This document shows positions 21,340-32,320 of a DNA stretch of 64,000 nucleotides, piece after piece. Numbering within the stretch: the stretch's first letter is position 1; every line of letters begins with the position of its first letter. The stretch spans positions 60,067,908 to 60,131,907 of the forward strand of contig JACMZG010000008.1 in NCBI GenBank assembly GCA_018340805.1. The letters run 5' to 3'. The position numbers and the translations under genes were made by a program. The notes under the pieces were generated by a model. It made no database searches and had not been told where the DNA came from. It saw only the letters and a list, made by a program, of their open reading frames with translations. This DNA comes from Microvelia longipes (lineage: Eukaryota > Arthropoda > Insecta > Hemiptera > Veliidae).

Positions 21340-22210
21340 TCTAGTTTTTAAGCCAACATTTTTATTGACGGTTCTTCAGATATTGCAGAAGACTGGATAC
21401 AAACTTCCAAGGAATTTTGCCATAATTTAATTAAATGGGATTTTGTTTGCCATCCGATACAAATACAAGTGTCTTTTCTATTTGGACATTTAACTAAGGT
21501 TTGGATAAAAGAAAGGTTTATGCCAGGTTTTTGTTCGCATGCATTAATAAAGACCAAAAAACAGCTTCGTGTTGAATATTGTAAAGATCTCATCAACCCT
21601 GTGAAAACAAATCAGATGAATATTGATTCCATTATAACTAGTGATGGAACGTGGTGTTTCATAATATCAATTCCACAAACCAAGCGTCAATGTGTTGAAT
21701 GGAAGTCAGTGATGACCCCAAAACCCAAAATATTGCGTCTTCAAAAATCGTGAATTAAGACCACTGTTCATTACTTAGTATGATCAATAGGCATTGTTCA
21801 TAGTAATTGTTTCAGAATGTTAACCTGTTAATGGGCAAAAATTATTTAAACGTTTTACGTCGTTTGTGGTCAGGAATTGTTCGAGTTCGTCCCGGAATTA
21901 AGAAGGAAAGCAGTTGTTTTTTTATTGTAACGATTGTCCCATTTCACAATCCGTAAAGTTTGGTGAATTTTTTTGAACAAAATGAAATTTTGTCTCCACA
22001 TTCACCATAAATTCCGTGCCGGATTATATAACATGTGACTATTTTAATTCCAAAAACTGGAAATTGGCCATAAAGGTGTATTTTAATGATGTGTTCAATG
22101 CAGCGTCACACAAGTGCTCAAGAACAATTCCTATAAATTACTTGGAAAATTCCAATACATGCAATTACTTGACCGTGCCAGATGTTTATTGAATGTCATG
22201 GAACTTATTT
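21340..22210 (+). pseudogene. Decayed mariner-like transposase, second subfamily
   Basis: Around 21550-21750 the plus strand reads KKQLRVEYCKDLI, then IITSDGTWCF with the first catalytic Asp region, then a KRQCVEWKS stretch, matching the mariner TGDETWCF...TKRQSMEWK block. Beyond a stop, other frames resemble the following regions: a VHSN and FVPE block near 21800-21900, a degraded second-Asp block near 21930-21960, and the C-terminal part to about 22210. The TWCF signature differs from the KWIL type of the copy at 17778-18830, so it is a different mariner subfamily. Many stops and frameshifts; clearly dead. Confidence 0.78.
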
Positions 22211-24732
22211 GAATAATTATAATCTTTCACGGATCATATAATGTATTTTAGTATATCATAAAGTTCGATTATTTATATAACGAACTGTGTATTACCCTAT
22301 TATAAGAAATATTAATTTGGAACCTGAGTTTTTGAGTTCAAAGTTAAATGTTAAATAAACGGTATTATTTTTTCAGCCAACATGATATGTCAGATAATAA
22401 GCAATCTAATAAAACGGATAAAAACAATTTTTTGATATTTTTCATTTGAAAAATTCTATTTTGATTAATAAAATCAATTAAGGAATATTTTTATAAACCC
22501 TTTAATGTTTCACCATTAATTATTATTATATTATTATTATCTATTATTATTTTATTATTATTATTTCATATGTATTCTTAATTATTATTATTATATTATT
22601 ATTATTATTATTATTTTATATTATTATTGTAATTTATTCTTCTTTAAATCATCTTTTCTAATATTTTGAAGTAATGTTTTCATGACGTTTACCATTATGA
22701 CTGCTAAATAATAATCTTAGTTCTCCCCATCTTTATTTATTGTTGTTAACAAGTAAAATGAATTATTTTCAGAAAAACTTACTGAAGGATTTTATTAATA
22801 TATTTAATTTTTTTTTTATTACTTTCTCATCTCAAAACTAACCGATCTCTTGGAAATTAAATTCACCGCATTGATTAATTAATTATTTTTGCTGTAAAAT
22901 TGTGTTATAAGCACAATTTTTAACGTTAAAATAATAATTTTAACTTAATTAATTTTAAAATTAGATTTGTCTACCATGTTAATTAATAAAACTTATTTGT
23001 ATGATTCAGTTTCAATTATGCATTCAGATTTTGTGTTTAATATAAATGTTTTTAAAAAATTAAAACAAAGGAGCTATAAATAGTTTTTCGTAAACTTTTC
23101 CACAATATATTAGATCTTGAGTAAAGTTCATTCCTATTTTTTAATACAAAAATACTGAATAAATTTTGTTAAAACCCAATTGTATTTATTAATATAATAT
23201 TGACAGTTCTGTTAATTGGGAAAATCGTCAGAATTTCACTCTGATCTCTTATGCTAAAATTTTTATATCATATCATTTTTCATCATCGGTTCCATTCGCT
23301 TTGAAATGGATTGTTATATTATGCCTTTATAAAGAATCGAGGACAGAATTCTGTCTTGTAAAATTTTTTCTCCGTTAATTGGATGGGCGCATAAATAAAG
23401 GCGAATATCATTGGCTTTTGTAGTATTGCAAGTTATACAAACTTCTGGACACTGTTGGAATGATTTTAATAATCTTAATTTTGATTACCCCCCCCCACCC
23501 CTCCCCCCATTTTTTACCCCCCCCCACCCCCAATTACCCCTGCCCAAGTATCTCCTCGAATCTCTTCAACTTCCCTCACCCCAATAAGCGTCAATGTTTC
23601 GTCGTTATCGGCTCAAGAGGTCCTCCGGTAATGTGGTGAATTGGCTAAGCTTAAATTTTTCAGGCGGAAAACTTTCTCTACTCACTTACGAACGACGGAA
23701 TCAGTTAACAGCATCTCGCCCATAACACAGCATATTTTCTATGGGTCTGAAAATCATTTACCTTACCGGAAATAATCAAGCACGATGTGCCTAAAATATT
23801 CTGATTTGTCTTCCATTTTTAAATATTTGACATAATCAGTTTTTTTTGAATATTTTGTGTTATAGTTGGTTCCATTTACACAACATTAAAACTTTAAAGT
23901 GCTAACGTTCTACTATTCCTAATAAATTATCGTGATATTTCTATTAAAATAAAAGTATTTGTAAAACAAATCAAAGAAATATTCATAAATTCCAAGAAAG
24001 TCTATTGTAAAATTGAAAAAATTTAATTGGAAAACTTTAATTTAAAAACGTGTTACGATGGAGCACTTTATGAATTTTGAATAGTTTTTTATTTGTAAAA
24101 ATTAACGAAACTTTCAACATTAACGGGTAAATGCTATATATGATTCAACGTGCCCTACAATTTAAAAATATTAAAAAGTAATAGTTAGAGCAAAATAGGA
24201 TAATCTACAAATATATTTATTTAGGTATATTTTTCAAATATTTGGTAAATATTTAAATATACAATTAAAATTGATTTATTTTTTTAATTATTAATTTTAA
24301 TTTTTTTGTTATATTTTTTTAAATTAAATTATATTGGAATTAATGCATAAAAATTTATTTTTAATGATTTATGAAATAAATTAATCATTCCAATAAAAAT
24401 AACTAGATTTTTTTAAATCTCATATCAATTTGGGGAGAAAATTCTAATTTTTTAACATAAAATAAATACCATTTATAAAGAATAAACAAAATTCCTAGCT
24501 GAAATAAAAAACATTATTAATAGAATTTCCTTTGTACTTATAATGTGCATATTAAATTGAAGTTTTAATTTAAAATGAATTATTTTTTAGGTAATTGAAA
24601 CCCAGTGATTTACCTGTGTTGGCTATTCAACATCACCAAGGATCAAATGAATTTTTAATAGAATTCAAATCAAATTTACAAATGAGGTGATTATATTTTA
24701 TAAAATATAAGGCTCCCAATTTTTCGATTTCN
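22211..24732. other. AT-rich DNA with ATT microsatellite and C-rich tract
   Basis: No gene seen. It contains an (ATT)n-like microsatellite at about 22516-22625, a C-rich tract at 23488-23541, and long AT-rich runs near 24200-24600. A single N lies at 24732, just where the GC-rich spacer repeats start. Confidence 0.6.
23488..23541 (+). repeat. C-rich low-complexity tract
   Basis: Runs of 6-9 C separated by A, T or ATTTTTTA occur in otherwise AT-rich DNA. The complementary G runs could form a quadruplex. It is isolated and has no gene context. Confidence 0.8.
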
Positions 24733-25652
24733 ACTGTAACCCATAGTCGAGAGAGGCTTGGTCACGGACGGCAGGGCGAGAGGGTCGTCGGTGTAGCCCA
24801 TAGACGAGAGAGGCTGGGTCACGGACGGCGGGGCGAGAGGGTCGTCACTGTAACCCATAGTCGAGAGAGGCTTGGTCACGGACGGCAGGGCGAGAGGGTC
24901 GTCGGTGTAGCCCATAGTCGAGAGAGGCTTGGTCACGGACGGCAGGGCGAGAGGGTCGTCGGTGTAACCCATAGTCGAGAGAGGCTGGGTCACTAGTGGC
25001 AGGGCGAGAGGGTCGGTCGCTCTACCCCGTGGTCGGTGTCGGTGTAGCCCATAGTCGAGAGAGGCTGGGTCACGGACGGCGGGGCGAGAGGGTCGGTCGC
25101 TCAAGCCCGTGGTCGGTGTCGGTGTAGCCCATAGTCGAGAGAGGCTTGGTCACGGACGGCAGGGCGAGAGGGTCGTCGGTGTAACCCATAGTCGAGAGAG
25201 GCTGGGTCACTGGAGCAGGGCGAGAGGGTCGGTCGCTCTACCCCGTGGTCGGTGTCGGTGTAGCCCATAGTCGAGAGAGGCTGGGTCACTAGTGGCAGGG
25301 CGAGAGGGTCGGTCGCTCTAGCCCGTGGTCGGTGTCGGTGTAGCCCATAGTCGAGAGAGGCTTGGTCACGGACGGCAGGGCGAGAGGGTCGTCGGTGTAA
25401 CCCATAGTCGAGAGAGGCTGGGTCACTAGTGGCAGGGCGAGAGGGTCGGTCGCTCTACCCCGTGGTCGGTGTCGGTGTAGCCATAGTCGAGAGAGGCTGG
25501 GTCACTAGCGGCAGGGCGAGAGGGTCGGTCGCTCTAGCCCGTGGTCGGTGTCGGTGTAGCCCATAGTCGAGAGAGGCTTGGTCACGGACGGCAGGGCGAG
25601 AGGGTCGGTCGCTCTACCCCGTGGTCGGAGAGTCGGTGTCGGTGTAACCCAT
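24733..25652 (-). repeat. GC-rich 57-bp tandem repeats of the rDNA intergenic spacer
   Basis: About a dozen tandem copies of a roughly 57-bp unit containing CCCATAGTCGAGAGAGGCT are present. Some are expanded by an insert of about 30 bp (GTCGCTCTACCCCGTGGTCG). Because 57 is a multiple of three, translation gives a repeated 19-residue peptide, but the array also contains units of other length. It lies about 1.4 kb beyond the 28S 3' end (minus strand), which is the usual place and form of intergenic-spacer subrepeats. A spacer origin is inferred from position. A single N precedes the array, so a unit may be missing. Confidence 0.82.
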
Positions 25653-25727
25653 ACCGTTTCAAATTAAAATGCGTGTTTCTTGTGAGACGGTCTAAGCATG
25701 TCACGGAGTGAATTTTATTTTGGCGTC

Positions 25728-26015
25728 AAATAAACGTGTCAACCTTTAAACCAGGATCGTTTAATAAAGTATTTTACGAAATGCCTTTGTGGTAGCCCTG
25801 GATGCAGTATAATTCGTTTCAGTATAATTTGTTTCTAGTCCTCATCTGACGCAATTATTAAAATAGATCGTGATCCACTGGAGTGCTGTTGGAACACGAA
25901 CAACTTTTCATTATTGCGTGAGATGAGCAAGTTATACTGCATGCAGGGCCGCTACTAAGTTATTTCATATAATACACTCTCAAACACCACTACTTGGCGG
26001 TTGACACGTTTATTT
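25728..26015. mobile_element. Palindromic MITE-like element in the rDNA spacer
   Basis: The ends AATAAACGTGTCAACC and GGTTGACACGTTTATT are inverted copies. Further inward, GTAGCCCTGGATGCAGTATAA pairs with TTATACTGCATGCAGGGCCG, so most of the roughly 288 bp can fold as one imperfect hairpin. No ORF. I could not define a target duplication with confidence. Confidence 0.7.
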
Positions 26016-26029
26016 CTCAACCATTGTTA

Positions 26030-26385
26030 AGAGAGGCTGAGGCGATTCATATACGAGAAATTGCAGTTGAGTGAGGCCGAGTGGTCTCGACTACAATGTA
26101 CGAGATGTCACATTCGAAAGCGGCTAAGAGGCATAGACATAAATATACGAGAAATTTTAGTCGAAAGAGGCTGTAAGGCCTAGACGTAAATATACGAGAA
26201 ATTTTAGTCGAAAGAGGCTATAATATAATATAATATAATATAATATAATATAATATAATATAATATAATATAATATAATATAATATAATAAGTCCATATA
26301 TAAAAGAGGCTGTAGTTTAAAAAATTATTATTTTATATATATATATATTATCTATATATATTATATTATTATATATCTATTATAA
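26030..26385. repeat. Degenerate spacer repeats, TAATA pentanucleotide run and TA-rich run
   Basis: Three or four degenerate units contain TATACGAGAAATT and GTCGAAAGAGGCT. A perfect TAATA-type pentanucleotide run of about 70 bp follows (26220-26290), then TA-rich DNA to about 26385. The AGAGGCT motif echoes the 57-bp repeats to the left. Confidence 0.75.
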
Positions 26386-27019
26386 TAATGTGTAATAATC
26401 TTATATAACTAACGCACGAATCGACGCCCCCCAGTACAGGCGTCGACCGACCCCGAATTGTTTTGATTTATCAGGGTACACAGGAGGGTGTCTGCTTCAC
26501 CACACCTGTGCTGCGTTGTTCCAAGTTTGCTTCGACGACCGAACTTGACCTTGCACAGCAAGGCACCGGACGTGTCGTCGCTTAAGCAGTACTTGCAACG
26601 AAGTTACGAGCCAACGGGAAGGGTGTCTGACACGCCCTGCCCGTGTGGCAATTCTTTTAAGTGTGCAACGGTGGCTTAAGTAGCCATCTCGCTTACAACA
26701 CTTGCCACCAAGATCTTTCGCATAAATTTGTGTACAGCCAAGGTTGCTTTGTCACCTTCGATGGTTTTTTTGAAATGTAAGAGACGCGTCAGCTGCGGAG
26801 TCATCAACGAAGGCGAGCCTACGAGACAACAACTAGCCGACTGACGACCTCTCTGAGCATTCTCCACCAAAGCAAACGGAACGTGTTCACCCAATCTTTT
26901 TGTTTTCTGTGTCCCAACTGATGACCTGTATACGCAAACGTCAATAGATTCTTTGGTTATAGTCACTCTGACTCCAGACGCGGTTGTAGCGGCACCACTC
27001 GAGAGGACGACGCAAAGAC
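26386..27019 (-). other. 28S 3' flank (external spacer), copy B
   Basis: GC-richer spacer between the AT repeats and the 28S 3' end. Its inner part (26736-27019) is almost identical to 3069-3353, which confirms it as a conserved part of the rDNA unit. The minus-strand open frame reading from 28S into it is not a gene. Confidence 0.72.
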
Positions 27020-27487
27020 GCCGAACCCCCGAGCCAGGGCGAAGTCTCAACAGATCGCAGCATGGCAACTGCTCTACCGAGTACAACACCCCGCATCGGT
27101 ACCTAAGTCGTCTACAGACGATTCCGGGTCCCAACATCGAACTCCCCGAAGGGTGACCCATGCTACCCACGGAGACCGGGAGCCGGACGGGCTCTAGCCC
27201 GGACCGATTCCACACAAGGGCCTCCGCGGTAATATGGCTCGTGCGATGTCCCAGCCGAACTGGGTCCACCTACAGTTTCACATTGTTTTGAGCCTTTCGA
27301 CCCATGGGACCCCTAGATGTCAGGGCTATCAGGCGGGATTCGGCCTTAGAGGCGTTCAGGCATAATCCCGCGGATGATAGCCTGGCACCACCGGCCTGTC
27401 GACCGAGTGCATAACCAAATGTCCGAATCTGCGGTTCCTCTCGTACTGAGCAGGATTACCGTTGCAATGAAAATTTAAGTCATCAGA

Positions 27488-27538
<51 letters not shown>

Positions 27539-27580
27539 ATTGGCGGGTGAACAATCCGACGCTTGGCGGATTCTGCTCCG

Positions 27581-27618
<38 letters not shown>

Positions 27619-27641
27619 AACGTCGCTATGAACGCTTGGCT

Positions 27642-27688
<47 letters not shown>

Positions 27689-28183
27689 GAAAACTCTTCA
27701 AGCTAAAAGGATCGATAGGCCGTGCTTTCGCAGTCCCTATGCGTACTGAGCATCGGGATCAAGCCAGCATTTGCCCTTTTGCTCTACGCGAGGTTTCTGT
27801 CCTCGCTGAGCTGGCCTTAGGACACCTGCGTTATTATTTGACAGATGTACCGCCCCAGTCAAACTCTCCGCCTGGCAGTGTCCTCGGATCGGATCACGCC
27901 GGGGAGTGTGTTGACTAACTGACGCTCCCGGAACGCGCTGGAGGTCCGCATCGGCACGTGCCTTGCGGCAGCGCCTAGCAGAGCCAACCAACGCTCCAGA
28001 AGGCCAGCGCCAACCCCGGCGCTTGGCGCAAGAAGACCGTCTCGCCGTGGCCTGAAGGCCATCGACGGACGCCCTCCGCCTCACCGAGTAAGTAAGGAAA
28101 CTATGAAAGTAGTGGTATTTCACTGTCGGGTGGAGACCACCCTCCCACTTATGCTACACCTCTCATGTCTCCTTACAGTACCA

Positions 28184-28218
<35 letters not shown>

Positions 28219-28226
28219 ACTGATTA

Positions 28227-28268
<42 letters not shown>

Positions 28269-28277
28269 GTAGAGACA
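27020..28277 (-). rRNA. 28S rRNA gene, 3' portion (copy B), from the R1 site to the 3' end
   Basis: The minus strand carries 28S from TGTCTCTACCTACTATCTAG (immediately downstream of the R1 insertion point) to the 3' end near 27020. It aligns base for base with copy A (3354-4609) except for the 2-nt difference near 28030. An R1 3' end abuts it at 28277/28278. Together with the spacer to its left it is the best-preserved 28S 3' end in the window. Confidence 0.95.
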
Positions 28278-29023
28278 TTGTCCGCGCTAACACAATTGAT
28301 GTGTCAGCTTGAATGTTTTGACAGAGCTACACCTGGCTAATTTAGCCCTAATTAGCTCTGGCCCAATTATGGGCGATGGTCCGAAAAAAGGCTAGTATAT
28401 GACATCTGTCGCTAGCCCAGGCTGGACGGGCCCCGCAAGTTGGCGTACCGTGTTATCAAGGTAGAGTCTGGAACACTACCTTCGAGTGGACCGGTGGCCA
28501 CCTGACTCTCTAGCAAAAGTCAGTTCCTGTCTTACACTACAAGATAGAGGTATTTATAATTCGGTACAAGACCTACCCAGCGCTTACCGAGTGACCTCGA
28601 TAACTTGGGTGTGAACCACAGCCCCCTCGAGTCCAACCCACTGCAGGGAGTTCCGAGGAACTCCCTACAGAGTACCAAGCACAGACCACACCACTGCATT
28701 GAAAGCATTTAATAGTGGTGAGCGCCTGGGGCCCTGCTTGGTCCCGAGGTACCCTTTAACTTTTAAGGCAGAAGGGTTTTCTGCCCGAGATATAATCTCT
28801 ACCAGTTGACTCATTCCAGATGGTCGGGGACTGGTGACCCCACAAGAAAAACTAAAAGTATTTTTAGATAAAGAGATACAGATAATGTTTGAGATAAATA
28901 AATAAAGGATACAGTTTAATTTAGATAGATTAGATAAAACAAAGGAACAATGACAATAGTAATAAATTATAATGTACATGACAATAGAATAATTTATGAT
29001 AATCGTAAATGACTCGCTCATAC

Positions 29024-32000
29024 CTAAGGAGTGGCATCTTTAACTGCCGAGATGTAGTTTAAAAACTTATTAAAAGAATTTGTGTTTTCTGGCTTTAAAA
29101 ATTCGTGGAGTCTAGGAGGCCACTTTTCAAACTTTTTCTTAATGAATCTTCTACCCTCATCATATAGCCGACAATCCAATAGCTCATGAAGCACATCATC
29201 GGGTGAATATCCACACTCACATTTATCATCATCGATTAAGCCAAATCTATACAGATAACTCCGAAAGTTCCCGTGGCCTGTAAGAAACTGAGTGCTTACG
29301 TGGTTAACTTCAAACTTACTGCTGAACCATTCTCGCAAGTTTGGAATGAAAGCCTTTGTAAGAGAGCAATCGTCTTTGTTCCAGAGGTCTTGCCAGATCG
29401 CCATCGTTTCTTTTTTCAAGAGGTTTCTTGCAGAGCCTTCACTTCTTCTTCCTACAGGAGTAACATTTTTCGCTGGATAGTGGTGTCTCTTTGACGGGTG
29501 TGTATTGTACGTTCTTTCTCTAAAACCAATCTTCTTACTTATCTCTCCAGCTTCCCATACTAATTGCCCATAAGATAATGGTTTTCCCTTTTTTGCTCTG
29601 TACATTGCAGATCTTTGTCTTCCCTCAAGTGACAAGGGGACTACTTTGGCAATAACTTGTAGAGATTTAGTAGAAGCTGTACGATATGCCTTTGTAATAG
29701 CTAGCAACGAGGTTCTTTGTGAGGAGTTTAATTTAATTCTTGTGGTGTTATTGATCTCATCTATCCAGGAGCTTGCCCCATAAAGAAGTATCGGCTCAAT
29801 TGCTCCTTTATATATTGTCCTTGCTGTGTTGGCATTTAGTCCCCAACTTGGTTTGGCTATTCCTAAAAGTTTCGAGGATGTCTCCTTACTCTTTTCAGTA
29901 ATGGCCACAACATGATTAGTATAGTTCAGTCTAGAGCCCAAGGTTATTCCTAAATACTTAAGTTCTTCCACTATGTTCAGCTTCGAATTCCCAACATGTA
30001 TTCTGATAGACCTTTCTTTATCAAGTCTTCCTTTTAGCAGGATTCCTACTGTTTTTTTCTTAGATAGTCGAAGTTTAGCTTTATTACTCCAGTCAAGGAT
30101 GATGTTTATAGCATCCTGTGCTAACTTATCTATTTTTTTCCTAGAGTTTTCTTGGATGATGACCAGAATGTCGTCTGCAAAGGCTATCACCTCAACTCCA
30201 AATTCCCTTAGCAATTCTATGACTTCATCTACTGTGACATCCCACAAGAGTGGTCCCATAATTGAGCCCTGGGGGCAGCTTTTCGTCAGTATTTTAGTTA
30301 CTTGACCACTTTCCGATTTCAAGCGGGCCTTCCTATTGTTCAGATACTGTTTTAAAAGCCTTATGAGATTATCAGGGCATCCTTTTCCTTTAAGTCTCGA
30401 TATCAAGTAGGGCCACCACATGTTGTCGAAGGCTCCCTCTATATCAATTGAAATTGCAAAGACATATTTGTTGGGTGAGCCATGCACTATAGTATTTAGT
30501 TTATTTAGCGCATCCTCTGTAGATTTACCAGGTCGAAATCCATATTGCGCATCCGTAAGTTCCCGATTGTGCACTAGGTGAAACTCTATCCTGTTGTTTA
30601 ATATTCTTTCAAAAACTTTTCCAAGTGCAGACAGAAGACATATGGGTCTGTATGATTTTATATCGGTCCGATCCCTGTCCTCACCCTTTTTTATAATTTT
30701 GACTTCACTATCTTTCCATACATCCGGAAAGTATTCGTATTCGTAACAAGCTTGTAAAAGAAGGTGAAGTTCATATCCAATTACTTTCCAGGCTTCACGT
30801 AGTAGTTCTCCAGTTAGTCCATCAGGTCCTGGGGCTTTTTTCTTTTTAGTTTCAAAAATAGCTGCTTTCACTTCTTCCAGTTGTATTGGAATACTATCTG
30901 GAGGGTTTCCTATCTCTTCATTCATCTGTTGCCTAAGCTGTTCGTGCCGAGTGTCATCAGTGTCGTAGTCGTCATCAGGAATAAGTGTGTTCAGTATTGT
31001 CGTCGCTGTGTCTTTCCAATCCTTTGTATAACCTAGGTTCGTTTGAACTGTACTTAGTATTTCTTTTGATTTCTTTTTGAAAACACTTCTGTAACAGGAT
31101 CCCCATGTATTCACATTTCCTTCAAGATTAATATGTGCTTTCCTCGAGGTCTCCTTTGCTGCTGTAATTGCTTCTTTATAAAGCTTGCTATACACCGTCC
31201 ATGCCCTTTTTTTGGATGATTTGAAAATTTCATTTTTCTCTCTTTGGAAACTTTTCCTTAATTTCCTTTCCTTTTTCTTCATTCTGTCCAGTGCTGTAGT
31301 CCACCAGTTTACACGTTCGGTACCACCTATTCCTCTCTTTGGGATTGAGACTTTTGCTGCTTGGTGAATGGAATCTGTCAAGGTTTGAACTAGTTTAGAG
31401 ATGTCTTTTGGCATAATATCAAGATAGGCTGATTTCTTATCCATCCAAATGTCACTAAGCTCATGAAAGAACATGTCCCAATCTGCTTCGCTAAAGATAT
31501 ACCTTTTCCTACCTCTGGGAGGTCTCCGTTGTCCATGAACATAAGAGAAGGATATAAGATTATGGTCACTGCTGGTTACATTATCCCTAACTTTCCAGTC
31601 TATTATACTATCTGAAACATATGCGTTACACAAAGTGAGATCTATGTTGGACTTACCGGTTGCTCCTCTATATGTTGGTGTATTGCTGATTCTATTTTGA
31701 ATAATTAAGTTGTTAGCCGTGATAAAGTCTTCAACTTTCCCACCTTTTTCGTTGTTTTTAGAACAGTACCAAGATTTCGATCTCGCGTTGAAATCGCCTA
31801 CAATTATGATCTTTTTATTTTGCAAATCTTTTAATATACCTTCTACCCTTGATAAATAGGGGTCAATACGATCTTTAAATTGGCAGTATATATTTATTAA
31901 ATAAAAGATTTCACAGCCATATTTTATTTCAGTGGTGACTATGTGGGAATTGCTATGCTGGGCGATAAGGGTGCACTGTATTTTGTGGTTAATAATTATG

Positions 32001-32320
32001 GTAGCTGCCATGGGTATCTCCTCTTGTTTGGCTCCTGTTAAGATTCTTACATTTTTGCTCCAGCCACATACTTTATTCTTATGAGAGTATACCTCTTGAG
32101 CTAATATAATGTCAGCTTTCTCAAGCATAGCTTTTCTCCTTAATTCAAAAGTAACAATTTTTGCCCTTCTCATGTTTATCTGAAAAAATTTTAGAGCTGA
32201 CTGTTTAACCCCTCCCCCAAGTATTGGGGGAAGGGAAGAAGGGGTGGCCCTCCTCACCTCTGATACAGGAGCGAGGAGGGCCGGTTTGCTTCCTTTAGAT
32301 TTCTCCTTCCAATTACTCAT
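29024..32320 (-). CDS. R1 ORF2: APE endonuclease, reverse transcriptase, C-terminal zinc knuckle
   Basis: An intact 1098-residue protein that nicks the 28S R1 site and makes element cDNA there. The AP-like endonuclease (about 43-262) shows N49 in FFQINMRR, E76 in AQEVY, D176/N178 in VGDFNARS and the SDH triad (251-253). RT motifs follow: APGPDG (496-501), SIDIEGAFD (624-632), PQGSIMGPLLW (683-693) and FADD (714-717). A CxC...H...C knuckle lies near the C-terminus (CECGYSPDDVLHELLDC). The length is normal for the R1 clade. The start ATG overlaps the ORF1 stop as ATGAGTAA (8 nt), in the +1 frame, which suggests coupled translation. All catalytic residues are present. Confidence 0.95.
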   Translation of the reverse strand: MSNWKEKSKGSKPALLAPVSEVRRATPSSLPPILGGGVKQSALKFFQINMRRAKIVTFELRRKAMLEKADIILAQEVYSHKNKVCGWSKNVRILTGAKQEEIPMAATIIINHKIQCTLIAQHSNSHIVTTEIKYGCEIFYLINIYCQFKDRIDPYLSRVEGILKDLQNKKIIIVGDFNARSKSWYCSKNNEKGGKVEDFITANNLIIQNRISNTPTYRGATGKSNIDLTLCNAYVSDSIIDWKVRDNVTSSDHNLISFSYVHGQRRPPRGRKRYIFSEADWDMFFHELSDIWMDKKSAYLDIMPKDISKLVQTLTDSIHQAAKVSIPKRGIGGTERVNWWTTALDRMKKKERKLRKSFQREKNEIFKSSKKRAWTVYSKLYKEAITAAKETSRKAHINLEGNVNTWGSCYRSVFKKKSKEILSTVQTNLGYTKDWKDTATTILNTLIPDDDYDTDDTRHEQLRQQMNEEIGNPPDSIPIQLEEVKAAIFETKKKKAPGPDGLTGELLREAWKVIGYELHLLLQACYEYEYFPDVWKDSEVKIIKKGEDRDRTDIKSYRPICLLSALGKVFERILNNRIEFHLVHNRELTDAQYGFRPGKSTEDALNKLNTIVHGSPNKYVFAISIDIEGAFDNMWWPYLISRLKGKGCPDNLIRLLKQYLNNRKARLKSESGQVTKILTKSCPQGSIMGPLLWDVTVDEVIELLREFGVEVIAFADDILVIIQENSRKKIDKLAQDAINIILDWSNKAKLRLSKKKTVGILLKGRLDKERSIRIHVGNSKLNIVEELKYLGITLGSRLNYTNHVVAITEKSKETSSKLLGIAKPSWGLNANTARTIYKGAIEPILLYGASSWIDEINNTTRIKLNSSQRTSLLAITKAYRTASTKSLQVIAKVVPLSLEGRQRSAMYRAKKGKPLSYGQLVWEAGEISKKIGFRERTYNTHPSKRHHYPAKNVTPVGRRSEGSARNLLKKETMAIWQDLWNKDDCSLTKAFIPNLREWFSSKFEVNHVSTQFLTGHGNFRSYLYRFGLIDDDKCECGYSPDDVLHELLDCRLYDEGRRFIKKKFEKWPPRLHEFLKPENTNSFNKFLNYISAVKDATP

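Noticed and set aside
24691..25289. Repetitive protein-coding gene in the 57-bp array
   Set aside because: The frame stays open only because the unit is a multiple of three. It breaks at longer units, contains an N and sits in rDNA spacer.
24733..25652. CRISPR-like array
   Set aside because: Units are head-to-tail without unique spacers, in an animal nuclear rDNA context.
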